Source: Abelmoschus esculentus | Taxonomy: Eukaryota; Streptophyta; Magnoliopsida; Malvales; Malvaceae | Reading direction: 5' to 3' | DNA length: 64,000 nt | Assembly (NCBI GenBank): GCA_035048815.1 | Contig: JAUCBN010000049.1 | Location: 441,501-505,500, forward strand | Shown here: positions 24,162 to 36,485 of the stretch, piece after piece | Layout of the letters: each line of letters opens with the position of its first letter | How positions within the stretch are numbered: position 1 is the first letter of the stretch | The notes under the pieces: model-generated | Databases searched by the model: none | Seen by the model: the letters and a program-made list of their open reading frames with translations, nothing else | What the model was told of the DNA's origin: nothing | Made by a program: the position numbers and the translations under genes

Positions 24162-25454
24162 ATGTTAAAGAGTAGTTCGGGAATTAATGATAGACCAACA
24201 ATTCAATTTGTCACACTTATATCATGATTTAAACTGATAGTTGGTGCGAATTTGTTCGATACGAACTTGACTTTTTAATTCATTTTGATATTTAAATTTT
24301 TTTTGGAGATGAATATCAAATGTATACATGAACTTTGACTCGATATATAGTGTTCGATACATAGAGTACTTCGATTCGATGCAAAGATGCACATTAAATA
24401 TTGATTTTTGTTTAAGTATACACATGAGATTTTATTTTTGGTTCATTTGTATACATTTAAAAGATAAATGCATTAATTTGTTTTATGTTGTTTTGATATA
24501 ATTATTTTGATTTGCAATTTAAAATGAAATTACATTCATAATTGTGATAGTAATTTATAAAAATTAAATTAAATTTACGACGACGGGTTAAGTTTATTTT
24601 TTTATCTTTTAATAAAATTTAAATTTATAAATTTATTTTATAATCTAAATACAATTATATTAAAATCAGTTTAAATTATCTTATGAACATCTAAATCCTC
24701 TATAACCTGAATTGGTATTTTAAAGGAATTTTAAGAAATATCCAAATATGAATGAAAGAATATCCATTAAAGTAAAAACGTATTTGGATATTAGATATCA
24801 TAAATTAGATATATTACCATTAAAGTAAAATATATTAAAAAAAATATCCATGTCCGCTCAAAATTCACGTGGAATGTAATTAAAATATATAATGTATTTT
24901 TTAATTAATATTATATATAAATTTTTAAAAATTTAGAAGAAAAAAAATATATTTCATATACTTATTTTGACAGAAATATATTTTGACCAGAAAATATAGT
25001 TTTAATATTTATTTTAATCAAAAAAATATTTTAAGTAACTAAATGATAAAGATAATATATTTTAGATAACGATTAAATTTTTATTTTGAATTTTTAATGT
25101 ATTCTTTTAATTTTTTTTATTAAGTAGAAATAATTATATTTGAAAATAAATTCTGTAGTCAGTATATAATCTTCCATCTTCAAGAAAAGAAAAGAAATCA
25201 TCTGTGAAAATATTAATTGTCAAATCCAAATTGAATCTGGATTTGATATCATCAATTAATCAATTCAAATCATAACTGTAAACATCAAATTCTTCTCCAT
25301 ACCAGATAAGTAAAAATAAAAAAAAATTGATTTAATTACATATCAAACAGATCCATTGAAACAAAATTCAAACGCATTAAAAAAGAATCCGAAATCTCTC
25401 CGGTGATCAAAATCAACGAACGAAATAATGAAATCAATCAAGTTTTACGATAAC
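24162..25454. other. AT-rich intergenic sequence
   Basis: Very AT-rich, with no ORF of interest and no recognised repeat. It borders the 3' end of the small minus-strand gene at 25455. Confidence 0.5.
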
Positions 25455-25718
25455 TTAGCTCGTTGATCCGCTCGATTTTGCACGTAAACATATCCTGCCA
25501 AGCTGCTCGCCTTGTTTCCTAACGGAGACGCTCGTCTTATTGGCTTTGTAAACCACGATCCCGTTCTGCCTACTTTCATTATCTTCGACGAGGCTTTTGT
25601 TCTCGACTGGCGCCGTCAGCGTTGGAGCCGGAGGAGTAGAATCGACGGCCGGAGAAGAGTGTGCTGGACGAGGATAGAAGAAATCTGTTGGGAAAAAGTA
25701 ATATTGAAGACCTGCCAT
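25455..25718 (-). CDS. Small conserved-looking plant protein, function unknown
   Basis: An 87-residue intronless frame starting MAGLQYYFFPTDFFYPRP. The middle is Pro/Ser/Thr-rich; a basic C-terminal part (NGIVVYKANKTSVSVRKQGE, then QLGRICLRAKSSG) follows. The reading frame is supported by GC-rich, gene-like sequence inside an AT-rich desert, and by a TATA box (tataaata on the minus strand, plus positions 25803-25810) about 85 bp upstream of the ATG. The N-terminal FFPTDFFYPR segment resembles small plant-specific proteins of unknown function, but I cannot name a family with certainty. No signal peptide or membrane segment is evident. Confidence 0.65.
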   Translation of the reverse strand: MAGLQYYFFPTDFFYPRPAHSSPAVDSTPPAPTLTAPVENKSLVEDNESRQNGIVVYKANKTSVSVRKQGEQLGRICLRAKSSGSTS

Positions 25719-25802
25719 GGAAATTTGGAATTTGGAATTTCGAAATCTGAATCAAGAAAAATATTTTTTGATTGTTGCGAGGGATTATAGGTTTTGAATG
25801 TG

Positions 25803-25810
25803 TATTTATA
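25803..25810 (-). promoter_or_regulatory. TATA box of the 87-residue gene
   Basis: TATAAATA on the minus strand in the context ccctataaatacac, about 85 bp before the ATG at 25718, leaving room for a leader of roughly 50 bases. Confidence 0.6.
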
Positions 25811-26934
25811 GGGAGGGAAGAAAGGCGGTTAGTTCGTTTCGGACTTTGCCGTGGGATTCAAAGTTGAAACTTTTATTAAAGAAAGGAAAAATAACCTTTT
25901 TGACCCTCCAATTTTATCAGTTTAATCATTTTAATCCTTAAAATTTTGTTTTTGGCCTTCGAAGTTCGAACTTTTTGCCAAATTGACCCAAATTTGATGA
26001 GATAATAATAAAATATTAACCCAAAGTTAATTATATTTTATCAAAAATTTAAAGTTAATTATTTTTATCATTTTCTACCACAATATAAAAATATAAAAAG
26101 TAAAAATAGTAAAAAAAAAAGTTGATGCTAATATTCTAATAAGAAAATATAGTTAATTTTTATGACGTAATATAATATAATAAAATAATTAATATCGGTT
26201 TAACGGTATATTATTGTTTTATTACATTTGATTTAATATGTAAAATTAAAAGTATGATGATAAAAAAATGGAGTAATAATTTTTAGGGTATTGACCGATA
26301 AAGTGATTAAGAGTTACTGACGATAGTTTGACAGTGATTCAAGTAAAATTTTGAGTTCTGATCGGATATAACTTCGATCTTGTCTCATTTTAAGTTTTTT
26401 TAATTATTCGTCCTCTTTTAATTTCATTTGTATACACATTTTATACTATTTGAACATATGTAGAGATACAAAAAACGTAGCATAATGATAGTATTAACTA
26501 TGATTTTACGTTCTAAGTTTATATTATTCTTTACAATGATCATGTGTATTATCACGTGATCGTAAAATATTTTTTGTATGATCTCGCTCGTCTATCATAA
26601 ATCAGGAAAAATACTATCTAGTTTATATGTGATCGCCTAAATTATGTTTGCGTGCTCTGCAATTTTGACACAAGGTGGATATTTGTAGGTACTAAGAAAA
26701 GGTTAAAATGATACTACTTGCAATTTTAGGACTAAAATGGTAATTCTTCCTTTTTAAAACGTGTGTGAGATTTTCAATGCGTGTCACCTTTTGATATGAT
26801 GAGCCGTTGGTTTGCATCAGCTGCTTGTTTCTTTGACTCATGGGTTCTAGAAATCTTTTTTCCTCGTTTCTTTAGGGACACGTTTGGGAGTAGAATATTC
26901 CTATTTTATGTTTCATCTGGATGGAACGTGAATT
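25811..26934. other. AT-rich intergenic sequence
   Basis: No supported gene. A short plus-strand ORF near 26781-26972 has no coding character or family match and runs into the hAT element. Confidence 0.5.
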
Positions 26935-27427
26935 TAGGGACGAATAAAACTCGATTCGAAAAAATCGAATAATTGGATTTGATTCGAGATGAAAATATCT
27001 GGCTCGATTCGAAATTTTATAGACTCGAATAACTCAAAAAAATTTCAAATATAATTGGAATTGTAAAACGAAATTTCGAATAACTTGAATTTTTTTAATA
27101 ATTAGAAGATTTATTTTTAAGTTCGAGACGAGTCCTTCAAATTTTTATAATATATATATAAATAAATATGAAGAAATATTGCTACACATGAAGAAATATA
27201 TATATATATATATATATACACATAGCTTATATGATTAGTAAAAATTGTTTAAATTACAATTAAATCATACTATAACATAATAAATAATTACAATTAAATC
27301 TTTATAAGAACTCGAAACTCGGCTCGACTCAAAATTTTTTGAATGAAAGTTCGAATGATATAATTAGACTCATTAACTTGAATAACTCAAAAATTTTTGA
27401 CTTGACTCGATCGAACGCTCACCCCTA
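26935..27427. mobile_element. Nonautonomous hAT-like element, CTCGATTCGA family
   Basis: About 493 bp, from tagggacgaataaaactcg to gaacgctcacccctа-type right end, with ends that pair as inverted repeats. Flanked by cgtgaatt (26927-26934) and tgtgaatt (27428-27435), an 8 bp target duplication with one mismatch, as expected for hAT. Same family as 35974-36477. Contains an (AT)n run at about 27197-27220. Confidence 0.8.
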
Positions 27428-27435
27428 TGTGAATT

Positions 27436-28098
27436 CATATGAATAGTAGCTCATTATAATTAAATCAAAAAAAATAATTCGAATCGACACAAATTTATTC
27501 TTAAAATTTTAAGACCAAATAAAAATATTTTTTACTACCTTCATTTTTAAGAAATAGTTATATTCTATTTTTTAAATTTTTATCATTTTTCGATGATAAT
27601 CTTTATATCGTTGATTGAATTCTAGTATTTATGTTAATTATATATAAATCAAGATTTTTTTATGAGAAATTATTTGCTTTTAATCTTATTTTTCTTCTTC
27701 TTTGTTTTACTTTATTAAATGTCATTTTATATCCGTTCTTTTAATTCCTTTTTGTTTATTTCTTTTTTACAGGACTTGTCTATTTTTATGATAATATTGT
27801 TTGATGTTACGATAATTTATCGTTTAGATAATAAGTATTATTGAATGTTTCAAGTCATAACATAATCAACAGTTTAATATTTTTTTAATTTTTTTGTGGT
27901 AGTTTATCGATGTCAAGAACTTTTAACGAAAAAAATGCTTGATACATGAAATTTTTTAGTTAAAATTTATATTCGCTGAAATTTTATTTGAAAGGTGAAA
28001 TAAATTTTCATAAGAAGGATTATGTTTAATTTTATATTTTATTTTGATTTTTTAATATTTTTATCTTGGATATTCATGATTTAGAGTATAAGATGAGT
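27436..28098. other. AT-rich intergenic sequence
   Basis: No ORF, RNA gene or repeat recognised. Confidence 0.5.
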
Positions 28099-28304
28099 CT
28101 ACAACGGGCGTCGAACACCGTTGAACATTATTAATTGATTTGTAAAGGACTAATCATATAATTATTAATAATATGTTGAGTTTATCACACTTTTATAAAT
28201 TACATACTGAGTCCTTGAGATTTTAAATTTTTATTAATTAATTTAATGGTGTTCAATAATGTTCAACATTAGTGGTATTCAACGGTGTTCGACGCGCGTT
28301 GTAG
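28099..28304. mobile_element. Short MITE with GC-rich terminal repeats
   Basis: The left end ctacaacgggcgtcgaacac and right end reverse complement ctacaacgcgcgtcgaacac match over about 27 bp with one difference. The internal 150 bp is AT-rich. No clear target duplication, so the superfamily is open. Confidence 0.75.
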
Positions 28305-28587
28305 ATTTTTTTTTAGAGTATATTATATTTTTGTAATTTTTTCTTTTGATTAATAAAATTCAATTAAAAATTTTGTTCAAAAAAATATTAAAATTTTAAA
28401 GTCCTTTCATTTGTAATTGAAAAGGACTCGAACAAGAATCAATGAGTTTCGGGTAACCAAAAATGATATGAATTAAAATAAGAAATTAATCTAAATTTTA
28501 ATTTTTTTTTCATTTAAATAGACCTAAATTTATTTTTTAAAATATATAATGGCCCGACTCAATATAAACCTAAAATTATTCTATTTA

Positions 28588-29073
28588 GGGTAAACTACAA
28601 TGGAGATCATTCAATTATGGGTAGGGTTACATTTAGATCACTTAATTATTGAAAGATATTTATGTCACTTAATTATGGGTAAGGTTACGTTTAGGTCACC
28701 CAATTAATAAAGGTTACATTTAGATCACTCAGTTATATGTAAGGTTATATTTAGGTCACCCTTCATATTTAAAAAAGTTTATCAATTTGTGTATTAGATT
28801 AATTAATGATTTCAAATAAAATACTCTAATGTTAACAAAAGTATACAAGTGATTTAGAAGAAGAACGATCAAATTGTTGTACTTTTTCAAATATAAAGGG
28901 TGACCCAAACATAACCTTACTTATAATTGAATGACCCAAATGTAATCTCCAATAATTGAGTGACCCAAATATAATTTTACCCATAAATAAGTGACCCAAA
29001 TATAATTTTCAATAATTAAGTGACCCAAATATAACTATACTCTTAATTGAGTGACCTTTGTTGCAATTTACCC
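28588..29073. mobile_element. Foldback element built of about 30 bp units
   Basis: The two arms (about 28588-28765 and 28895-29073) are inverted copies. Each arm is itself a row of about six imperfect 27-30 bp direct units of the form gggtaaggttacatttaggtcacTtaatta. The ends read gggtaaactacaa and ttgcaatttaccc. No clear target duplication. Confidence 0.8.
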
Positions 29074-29139
29074 TTCGATTTATTTGACTAATAGATATAG
29101 ATAAAAAAATTACTAGTGGAAGGGATTAGTTGTTATAAC

Positions 29140-29725
29140 TAGGGGTGTAAACGAGCCGAGTCGAGCTCGAGTAGTGCTAAGCTCGGCTCGACTCGTTAAG
29201 ATTTCGAGTCGAGTTCGAGCTTGAGTAATTTTAAACGAGCCTGAAATATCTGAGCTCGGCTCGACTCGTTAAGAACTCGAGTCGAGTTCGAGCTTTTTTC
29301 GAGCCTAATCGAGCCAAGTATTGATTGATCTTTGATTGTGTTAGACTCGAGTAACTCTTATTTCTTAGTCTCATTTAAAGCCTATGAAGAAAAAACTTTA
29401 ATACACAAGTTATATAAACTCAAGCTTGTTAATTTTAGGTTTTAATATGTTAATTTAGGGTTTAAGACTTATGTTTAAGATTAGATTTTAGGGTTTTAAG
29501 TTTATAAATTTAGATTTTAAATTATAAAAAAATTTAAAAAATAGTATATTTATGTTTTCGAGTAGCTCGTGAGCTTTTCGAGTCGAGTATCATGTAGCTC
29601 GGCTCGTCAAGAACTCAAGCCGAGTTCGAGCTCGAATCGAGTCCAATCGAGTCGAGTTTTGACCGAGCTTTGACCGAATCGAGCTCGAGTAGCTCGCGAT
29701 CTGTCTCGTCTCATTTACAGCCCTA
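29140..29725. mobile_element. Nonautonomous hAT-like element with perfect 8 bp target duplication
   Basis: 586 bp from taggggtgtaaacgagccga to catttacagcccta, with inverted ends rich in CGAGCTCGAG-type motifs. It is flanked by identical gttataac repeats at 29132-29139 and 29726-29733. The 8 bp duplication and TAGGG ends fit hAT. No transposase inside. Confidence 0.9.
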
Positions 29726-30150
29726 GTTATAACAGTAAGATTTAGGTTTGGTTTTAAAATGCTCTTGAAAAGTGTTTTTAGAGTTAAAACTCAAAAAGTG
29801 ATTTGGGATAAAAAAATAATGTAAAACATGTAGTTTTTCAGATTAAAAGTATTTTTTAACTGAATTTTTTAAAAATATTTTTAAATAAAATTATATATTT
29901 ATCCTCATTTATGTCATTAGTTTTTTTTATATTTTTTTTTGAAAATGTTTAAAATAGATATTTTATTTACTTTAAAGTATTTTTTAACAACACAAAACAC
30001 TTATATTTAAATCGAACAATCTAAAAATACTTTTTAGATTACTTTTTAAAAATATTTTTTTATCATACTTTTTAAAAGTAGTGTTAAACTGAACTTGATA
30101 CTTTAACGTAATGTTGATGTTTACAAAGGTCGAAGGTGATTCACTCGTTC

Positions 30151-30300
30151 TAGCCCAAGTGGTTAAAGGAACGGTTGTTATTCATAGAGGTCACGAATTC
30201 GAGCACCAGTGATGCCAGCAGAGTGATTAAGCTATCAATGTCAAATATTATTGATAGTAATCACTATTAGCTAATTAAAAACAAAAAATAAAGTCGAGTC
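30151..30300 (+). mobile_element. tRNA-derived SINE
   Basis: A pol III A box (tagcccaagtgg, 30151-30162) and B box (ggtcacgaattcgagcac, 30189-30206) are spaced as in plant SINEs; the body ends in an A-rich tail (aaaaacaaaaaataaag) near 30290. A related copy lies at 37621. Confidence 0.75.
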
Positions 30301-30529
30301 ACTTAATAAGTATAAAAAATAATAAGGGCAAGTTATATAATTAATCATTGAATTTTTAAGATATTTTTATTTTGATCATTAAACTCTTAAAACTTACAAT
30401 ATAATCATAAAATTTTTAATTTGTTTCATTAAAATCACTCTCGTTAGCAGTCGATAAAAATATCGATGTAGCCATTAACTTTCTGATACATTATATAATT
30501 AGTTATTGAATTTTTAAGATATTTTTTTA

Positions 30530-31160
30530 ACAGAGATCCACTAATTTTATTAAATGGGAATATATCCGAAATTACAATAAAAATTTACATCCAGTAAATA
30601 AAACACTTCAAAACAGACATATACCTAGTAAACAAAACTAGCGGTCATTAGATCATAAGAGGACCAAACAAGGAAAAGATATGAACCTAATCCAAAGACT
30701 CGAAATAGAAGAAGGATACAAACATCACCAAAATTCATGATGATAGGTAAAATCAACAAACAACATAAAAATGCATATTATAATGAAGGTGCGTTGACAA
30801 CAAAGATCCACTATTCAATCGAGAAAAGGAACTGTAGATGTTATCACATATCCAAATCTTGTTCGAGGGTCCAAAATAGGGAGATCAACAATATAAAGAA
30901 AGGAGCGTCATTTTGATCAGTCGTGACGTCGTCGGATCCAACCCTAATAAAAAACTAAAAGAAAAAAAAAACGTGTCATAAAAACAGAATAATTTATTAA
31001 AAACTAAAACTAAAACAAACAAAATAATAGATCCGGTGATCGACAATCAGTATTAAAACCGGTGCTGCTGCCGATGAAAGAATAAAATAAAAGGGAAAGG
31101 CTGCAATAGGGAGAATAGGGGAGCGACGCTGAGAAGGGAGCGGATAGGTTAAAATGATTG
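30530..31160 (-). mobile_element. Retroposon (LINE 3' end or SINE-like) with 19 bp target duplication
   Basis: A 631 bp insertion interrupts an otherwise repeated spacer sequence. It is flanked by identical 19 bp repeats (30511-30529 and 31161-31179) of the form tttttaagatattttttta. Read on the minus strand it resembles a transcript 3' region ending ataaaattagtggatctctg just before the A-rich duplication. A long target duplication with no TIRs indicates target-primed reverse transcription. No ORF is retained, so the exact family is unknown. Confidence 0.75.
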
Positions 31161-31210
31161 TTTTTAAGATATTTTTTTATCATTAAACTCTTAAAACTTA
31201 TAATATGACT

Positions 31211-34200
31211 AATAAAATTTTGATGCAACACAAGGGATGCAAGATATTGATGACGTCTAGGAGGCTTGATGTGTTAAATTTGATGGATTCTCATCCAAAC
31301 ATTTCAATTGAAACATTGAAAGAAGATGAAGCTTGGAACCTATTTAAGAAGATGGCTGGTCCCATTGTTGAAAGATCTGACTTAGAATCAACAACGGTTG
31401 AAGTTGCCAAAAGATGTGCAGGGCTGCCAATAGCTATCGCAACGATTGCAAAGGCTTTGAAGTCGAAGGAGCATTTGTATGAATGGAGTGATATTTTGCG
31501 ACAACTAAGTAAGCCCTCCGAAAGAAACTTCAAAGGCATACCAGGAGAGGCGTATTCAGCTATAGAGTTGAGCTACAAGTTTCTAGAAGGTGAAGAACTA
31601 GGGCCAATCTTTTTACTCTGTAGCATAATGGGTTGACTAATGCTGCCGTGGAGGATTTGTTGAGATATGCCATTGGTTTGGGTTTTATCCATGATGTTAG
31701 CACCATGAAAGAGAGTCGAAATAGAGTATTGACATTGATAAACAACCTCAAGGCCTCTTGCTTGTTACTTGATGATTCTCAACCAAACTGTTTTGACATG
31801 CATGACGTTGTTCGTGATGTTGCCCATTCCATAGCTTCAAGGGATCTACACTGGCTAGCTTTATTCAAAGAGTGGCCAGAAGAAGAGAAAATGAAAGCCA
31901 GTCAGCTGATAAGCTTACAGAATGCTGAGGTTAGTGAGCTTCATCATGAATTAGAATGTCCAAACCTTAACTATTTCTCAATTGGTCTCGAAGGTTGCTC
32001 GTCTTTGAAAATTTCAAATAACTTTTTTAAGGGTATGCAAAGACTCAAAGTCTTGGAATTTAACAGAACAAATTTTACAGCTTTGCCTTCCACCATTGTT
32101 TACTTGAAAACTCTTTGTACATTGCGCTTGGTAGATTGTGGTTTGAAAGATATAATCATCTTAGGAGAGTTGGGAAATTTAGAAATACTTGATCTCCATG
32201 GATCTAGCATTGCTGTGCTACCAAAGGAGATAGGACAGTTGACAAGGCTGAAATTGTTCGACTTGAGTGATTGTGATGATCTTGAAGTAATATCACCGAA
32301 TATGTTGTCAAAGCTATCTAGATTAGAAGAATTATACCTATACGGTAGCTTTGATAGATGGGAGGTTGAGGGAACTGAGAAACCAAGAAGCAATGCTAGT
32401 CTTGTTGAGTTGCAGCATCTGTCTCGTCTAACTACTTTGGAAGTATCTATTCCTGTTGCAGAAGCTATACCAAAGGATAACTTGTTCTTGGAAACGATGG
32501 AAAGGTTCAAAATTTCCATTGGAGGTGATACATGGGATTGGTATCATGATAAGGGGATGGAAACATCAAGAATGTTGAAGCTCAAGATCAATAAAAGTAT
32601 TCATTTGGCCAATGGAATTAAACTGTTGTTTGGAAAAGCTGAAAGTCTATATGTGGATGGATTAGAAAATGCTGGAGAATTGCTTTATGATCCTAATGCT
32701 GAATCTTTTGGACGATTAAGATTCGTAAAAGTTGAGAATTGCAATATGCTAGGAGAATTTGTTCTCATTCTCCATAGCCAAAAGACTTTGCCAACTTGAA
32801 GAACTTGAGGTATCCAACTGCGAGAACATCACAGAGTTAATTGTAGAAAAGGAGGAAATTAGTGAGAATGACACTTTCGGATTTAATAAACTACGCATCT
32901 TAAAGTTGAATAACCTGAATAGATTCAATGGCATGTGGTACTCGGAAAATACATTTCAATCTTCCACTTGGCTTTTTGATAACAAGGTATGTTTATTTAT
33001 CCTTTTCATCCATTAATCACATAGTTTAGAAAAAAAAAAGTATATAATTATCTAATGCTATAGTTTAACATCAAGAATTAGATGGACACCAACTCAATCA
33101 GTAAAATTGTATTTGGACCTCAAGAATTGTTAATGATCTGATATGAAACATGGGTTATATTTGCAGGTTTCATGTCCTGCCTTGGAGGAGTTGTACTTGG
33201 ACTCAATTGGTGGCATTGAGAAAATATGGCATATTTGTCGCACTCCAAACTTTCCCCAATCTAATCATTAAATCCCTAAATCGAAACCCTAAAAATCGGG
33301 GATTTCTGAATCTGATATCAGTGACCTTTTAGTAATTTTCAAAGATTTAAGGATTCAATTTTAAGTTCTAAGAAATTCAAACCCTTATAGGGTATTTGTA
33401 CCTTTTTCAAAATGGAAACTATTCTTCCATACCGTATCACGTTTTATTCGGGATTTTCATTCCCTTTTTCACTCGGGTTTTAATTTCATTCTTTGACCGA
33501 GTTTTTATCCTTGCTCTTCCTCTTTCTGAATTGTTTTTGCATCAACTTTCAGTTGGTGACGTAGATTCCGATCCCGAGCATCTGCCTCCTCTTCCTCCTG
33601 GACGACCTCCTGTTCATCAGTCTTCGGGACCCGCTCGTTCTACTCCTGCTCATTCCGTTATTTTCGTGTATGCAATTTCAGTCATAATGTTCTGTTATTA
33701 AGTTACATTTCTGATCCTGATTATTATGCATGCCTCCTGCTAGAATATAAGGCTTGCATTCTGATTCTGTATCTGCATATGACATTGCATCTAGTTGGAT
33801 TAATGTACGGAAGAAGTTAGTGATTAATTCACTTCTGTTCAGTGGTTCTGTATAATACCACTTCTGTTCAGTGGCTCCACCTGCAGGTTGAGTTCCACTT
33901 CTGTTTGGTGTGATGGAGTTAGAGTGGTTCAGGGGGAACCTACTCTTCTGATGGTGTTCGGAGTTGGGGTGCATATCATGCATTCTTCATAACATCTGCA
34001 TTTCACTATTCTGTAATCCTGTTTATCTGCACACTAGAGACACACTAGGCTCCCTAGCTTATACCCTTTCAGTTTCTTATTTCAGATCTCAGACCTAGTT
34101 TACGTACGGTACTTGGAGGATCCTGATTCAGTTTAATAATATCGTATGTTTTATAGTTTTATTTCCGGATTATAAACTTTTATTGGATATTATTTTTGTA

Positions 34201-35842
34201 ATAAGGACTTGGGACTTTTACTCGGATTTTTCTGAATTATTAATGTTTATTATTTATGGGTTGAACTTTATATTTTTAAACGTTTAACTTTTCAGTTTTT
34301 AAAATTATTAAATAATTAATAATTTTTTTGAATATTATTTTAAATTTATAAAAACCCTAACTTGCAAATCAAGTTACAATAAAGTAAACCCTAATTTTTT
34401 ATCTAAGGAATTAAGTAAATTTTAGAGGTTACAATATTGATGATCAACTTCCATTAATGCCCTTTTGTATTCATAGTTTATCAAGTTTGGAAGTGAAGAG
34501 ATGCCATAAGTTGAAGTATGTATTTACTTCATCCATGGTTGAAAGCTTTGTTCAACTGAAAACACTTGTTGTTTCTGCATGTGAAGAAATGGAAGGGATA
34601 ATAGAAGGAATCTTATAGGCAGAAGAAGGGATTAGCAGCAGCATAAGGGTGTTTCCCAACCTTGACTATCTGGATCTCTATGAACTTCCCCGATTGAAAA
34701 GATTTTGCTGTGTAATTAACTCGATCGAGTTTCCCTCGCTAAGGCATTTAATGATATGTGAATGTCCTAGTTTGAACACCTTCACTTCTGATATTGAAAA
34801 GACCAGAACCAGCTTCTCATCTGATCAGAAAATCTACGTGACACATTATTTCTTCAATGAAAGGGTATGTCTTTTTTAATTATTTTGGTACATTCTTGAA
34901 TGAATGAATAAATATTTCATATCTTAGCAAACAAATTCAAATAAATTATGCATGTGTGCGTGTAGGTGATACTTCCTGTGTTACAGGAACTGAAAATTTC
35001 CAACATGAACAACTTGGAGAGGCTATGGCCTAACCAACTGGCTGAACATTCCTTTTCCAAACTAACCTCCATTGCTTTGGTTTGATGTCCGAAGCTAGTA
35101 AATGTTTTTCCCTTGAGTATGTTGGCAAGACTCCAAAGGCTTGATAGACTGAGTATAGATTTCTGTAAGTCACTAGAAGAAATAGTATTTGGATCTCAAT
35201 ACCAAGGAGGAAGCAGTAGTGCTCTGCCATCACTTTCTCTGCAACTCGTTCAATCGGATGCTATTACATTTGAATTTCCAAATTTGACATCCTTGAATCT
35301 CCAATACTTGCCAAATCTAAGGAGTCTTCATCATAAAATGATTACTATAAATTGGCCTTCATTGAAGGAGATGAGAGTGAGTGGATGTAACAAAGTGGAG
35401 ACATTGCTTGCTTCTCAAGAAACAAGGGGAAACACTGATCAACATCCTCTCTTTTGGGTTCATGAGGTATCATCCTATTTTCCTGATCTGGTCTTTGTCC
35501 GAATCAACTACGTTTTCAACAATGCATTCTCTGTGTTGTTAACAATGTGAAATCATAGAAGAAATCATAGAAGGTGAGGATGATTATGAAATCAGTTTCC
35601 CTCAACTCAACCGTTTGGAACTTGAAGATCTACCAAAGCTAGAAAGTTTCTGCTCATCAGAGAACTATAACATTGGATTCCCATCCTTGGAAATTCTACT
35701 TCTCCATGAATGCCCAAAGATGAAGATGTTCTCTAAAGTGGACTCAAACACTCCAATGTTGCAGAAGGTACGATTAGATGTGTTTGGATATCAGTCACGT
35801 TGGGAAGACAGCCTTAACAGCACCATACAACAGATATTTTGA
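31211..35842 (+). pseudogene. CC-NB-ARC-LRR pseudogene, 5'-truncated and split by a solo LTR
   Basis: A relative of the NLR at 3280-7186 on the opposite strand. It begins inside the NB-ARC domain at HKGCKILMTSR (RNBS-B); CC region, P-loop and kinase-2 are missing. Then come EDEAWNLFKKMAG, CAGLPIAIATIAKAL (GLPL) and FDMHDVVRDVAHSIA (MHD), then LRRs. The frame is broken near 31633 and near 32765. Likely exon ends: donor after 32986, exon 33167-34864 (interrupted by the solo LTR), exon from 34966. In-frame stops occur at 34617 (TAG) and about 35083 (TGA). The LRR region resumes at about 35550 and ends at 35842. Not functional. Confidence 0.9.
33236..34433 (-). mobile_element. Solo LTR inserted in an LRR exon
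   Basis: 1198 bp beginning TGTCGCACTCC and ending GAGGTTACA, flanked by perfect atatt repeats (33231-33235 and 34434-34438). Removing it and one repeat rejoins the LRR exon in frame (IEKIWHI then DDQLPLMPF). The minus orientation is inferred from a TGTAACCTC start, as in many plant gypsy LTRs. No internal coding sequence. Confidence 0.88.
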
Positions 35843-35973
35843 GACAAGGTATGTTTTCTCAAATTTCCTTAGTATTCAGTTTCTTACAATTCTTTTGTAT
35901 TTGGTTTTACAAATTGAAACAGCTCAAAGTTGTTTTACAGACAAACTGAAAATCAATCAGTATTGGTTCAGAT

Positions 35974-36477
35974 TAGGGGTGAGTATTCGATCGAGTCGAG
36001 TCAAAAAATTTCGAGTTATTCGAGTTGACGACTCATATTTTACAACTCAAACTTTATTTGAAATTTTTTCGGTTCAGGTCGAGTTTAAGAAATTTGAGTC
36101 GAGTCGAGTTTTCGAGTTCCTATAAATATTTAATTATAATTATTTATCATGTTAGAGTATGATTTGATTTCAATTCAAATGACTTTCACTAATCATATAA
36201 GATATGTATATATATATATATATTTTTCATATATAACGATATTTCTTTATATTTTTATATATCAATGTATATATATTATAAAAAATTGATAGACTTGTCT
36301 TAAACTTAAAAATTAATCCTTCAATTACTAAAATTTTCGAGTTATTTGAATTTCCATTTTACATCTCGAACTTTATTTGAAATTTTTTTCGAGTCGAGTC
36401 TATAAAATTTCGAGTAGAGTTAAAACGAGTCGAATTATTCGGTTTTTTCGAGTCGAATCGAATTCTGCTCACCCCTA
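35974..36477. mobile_element. Nonautonomous hAT-like element, same family as 26935-27427
   Basis: 504 bp from taggggtgagtattcgatcg to gaattctgctcacccctа-type end; the terminal regions are inverted repeats rich in CGAGTCGAGT. Flanked by gttcagat (35966-35973) and gttcatat (36478-36485), an 8 bp target duplication with one mismatch. Confidence 0.85.
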
Positions 36478-36485
36478 GTTCATAT

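Noticed and set aside
26781..26972. 63-residue plus-strand ORF
   Set aside because: No homology or coding bias, and it runs into the hAT element.
30189..30206. Possible tRNA gene from the B box
   Set aside because: The A and B boxes are present but no cloverleaf or anticodon arm can be drawn; it reads as a SINE.
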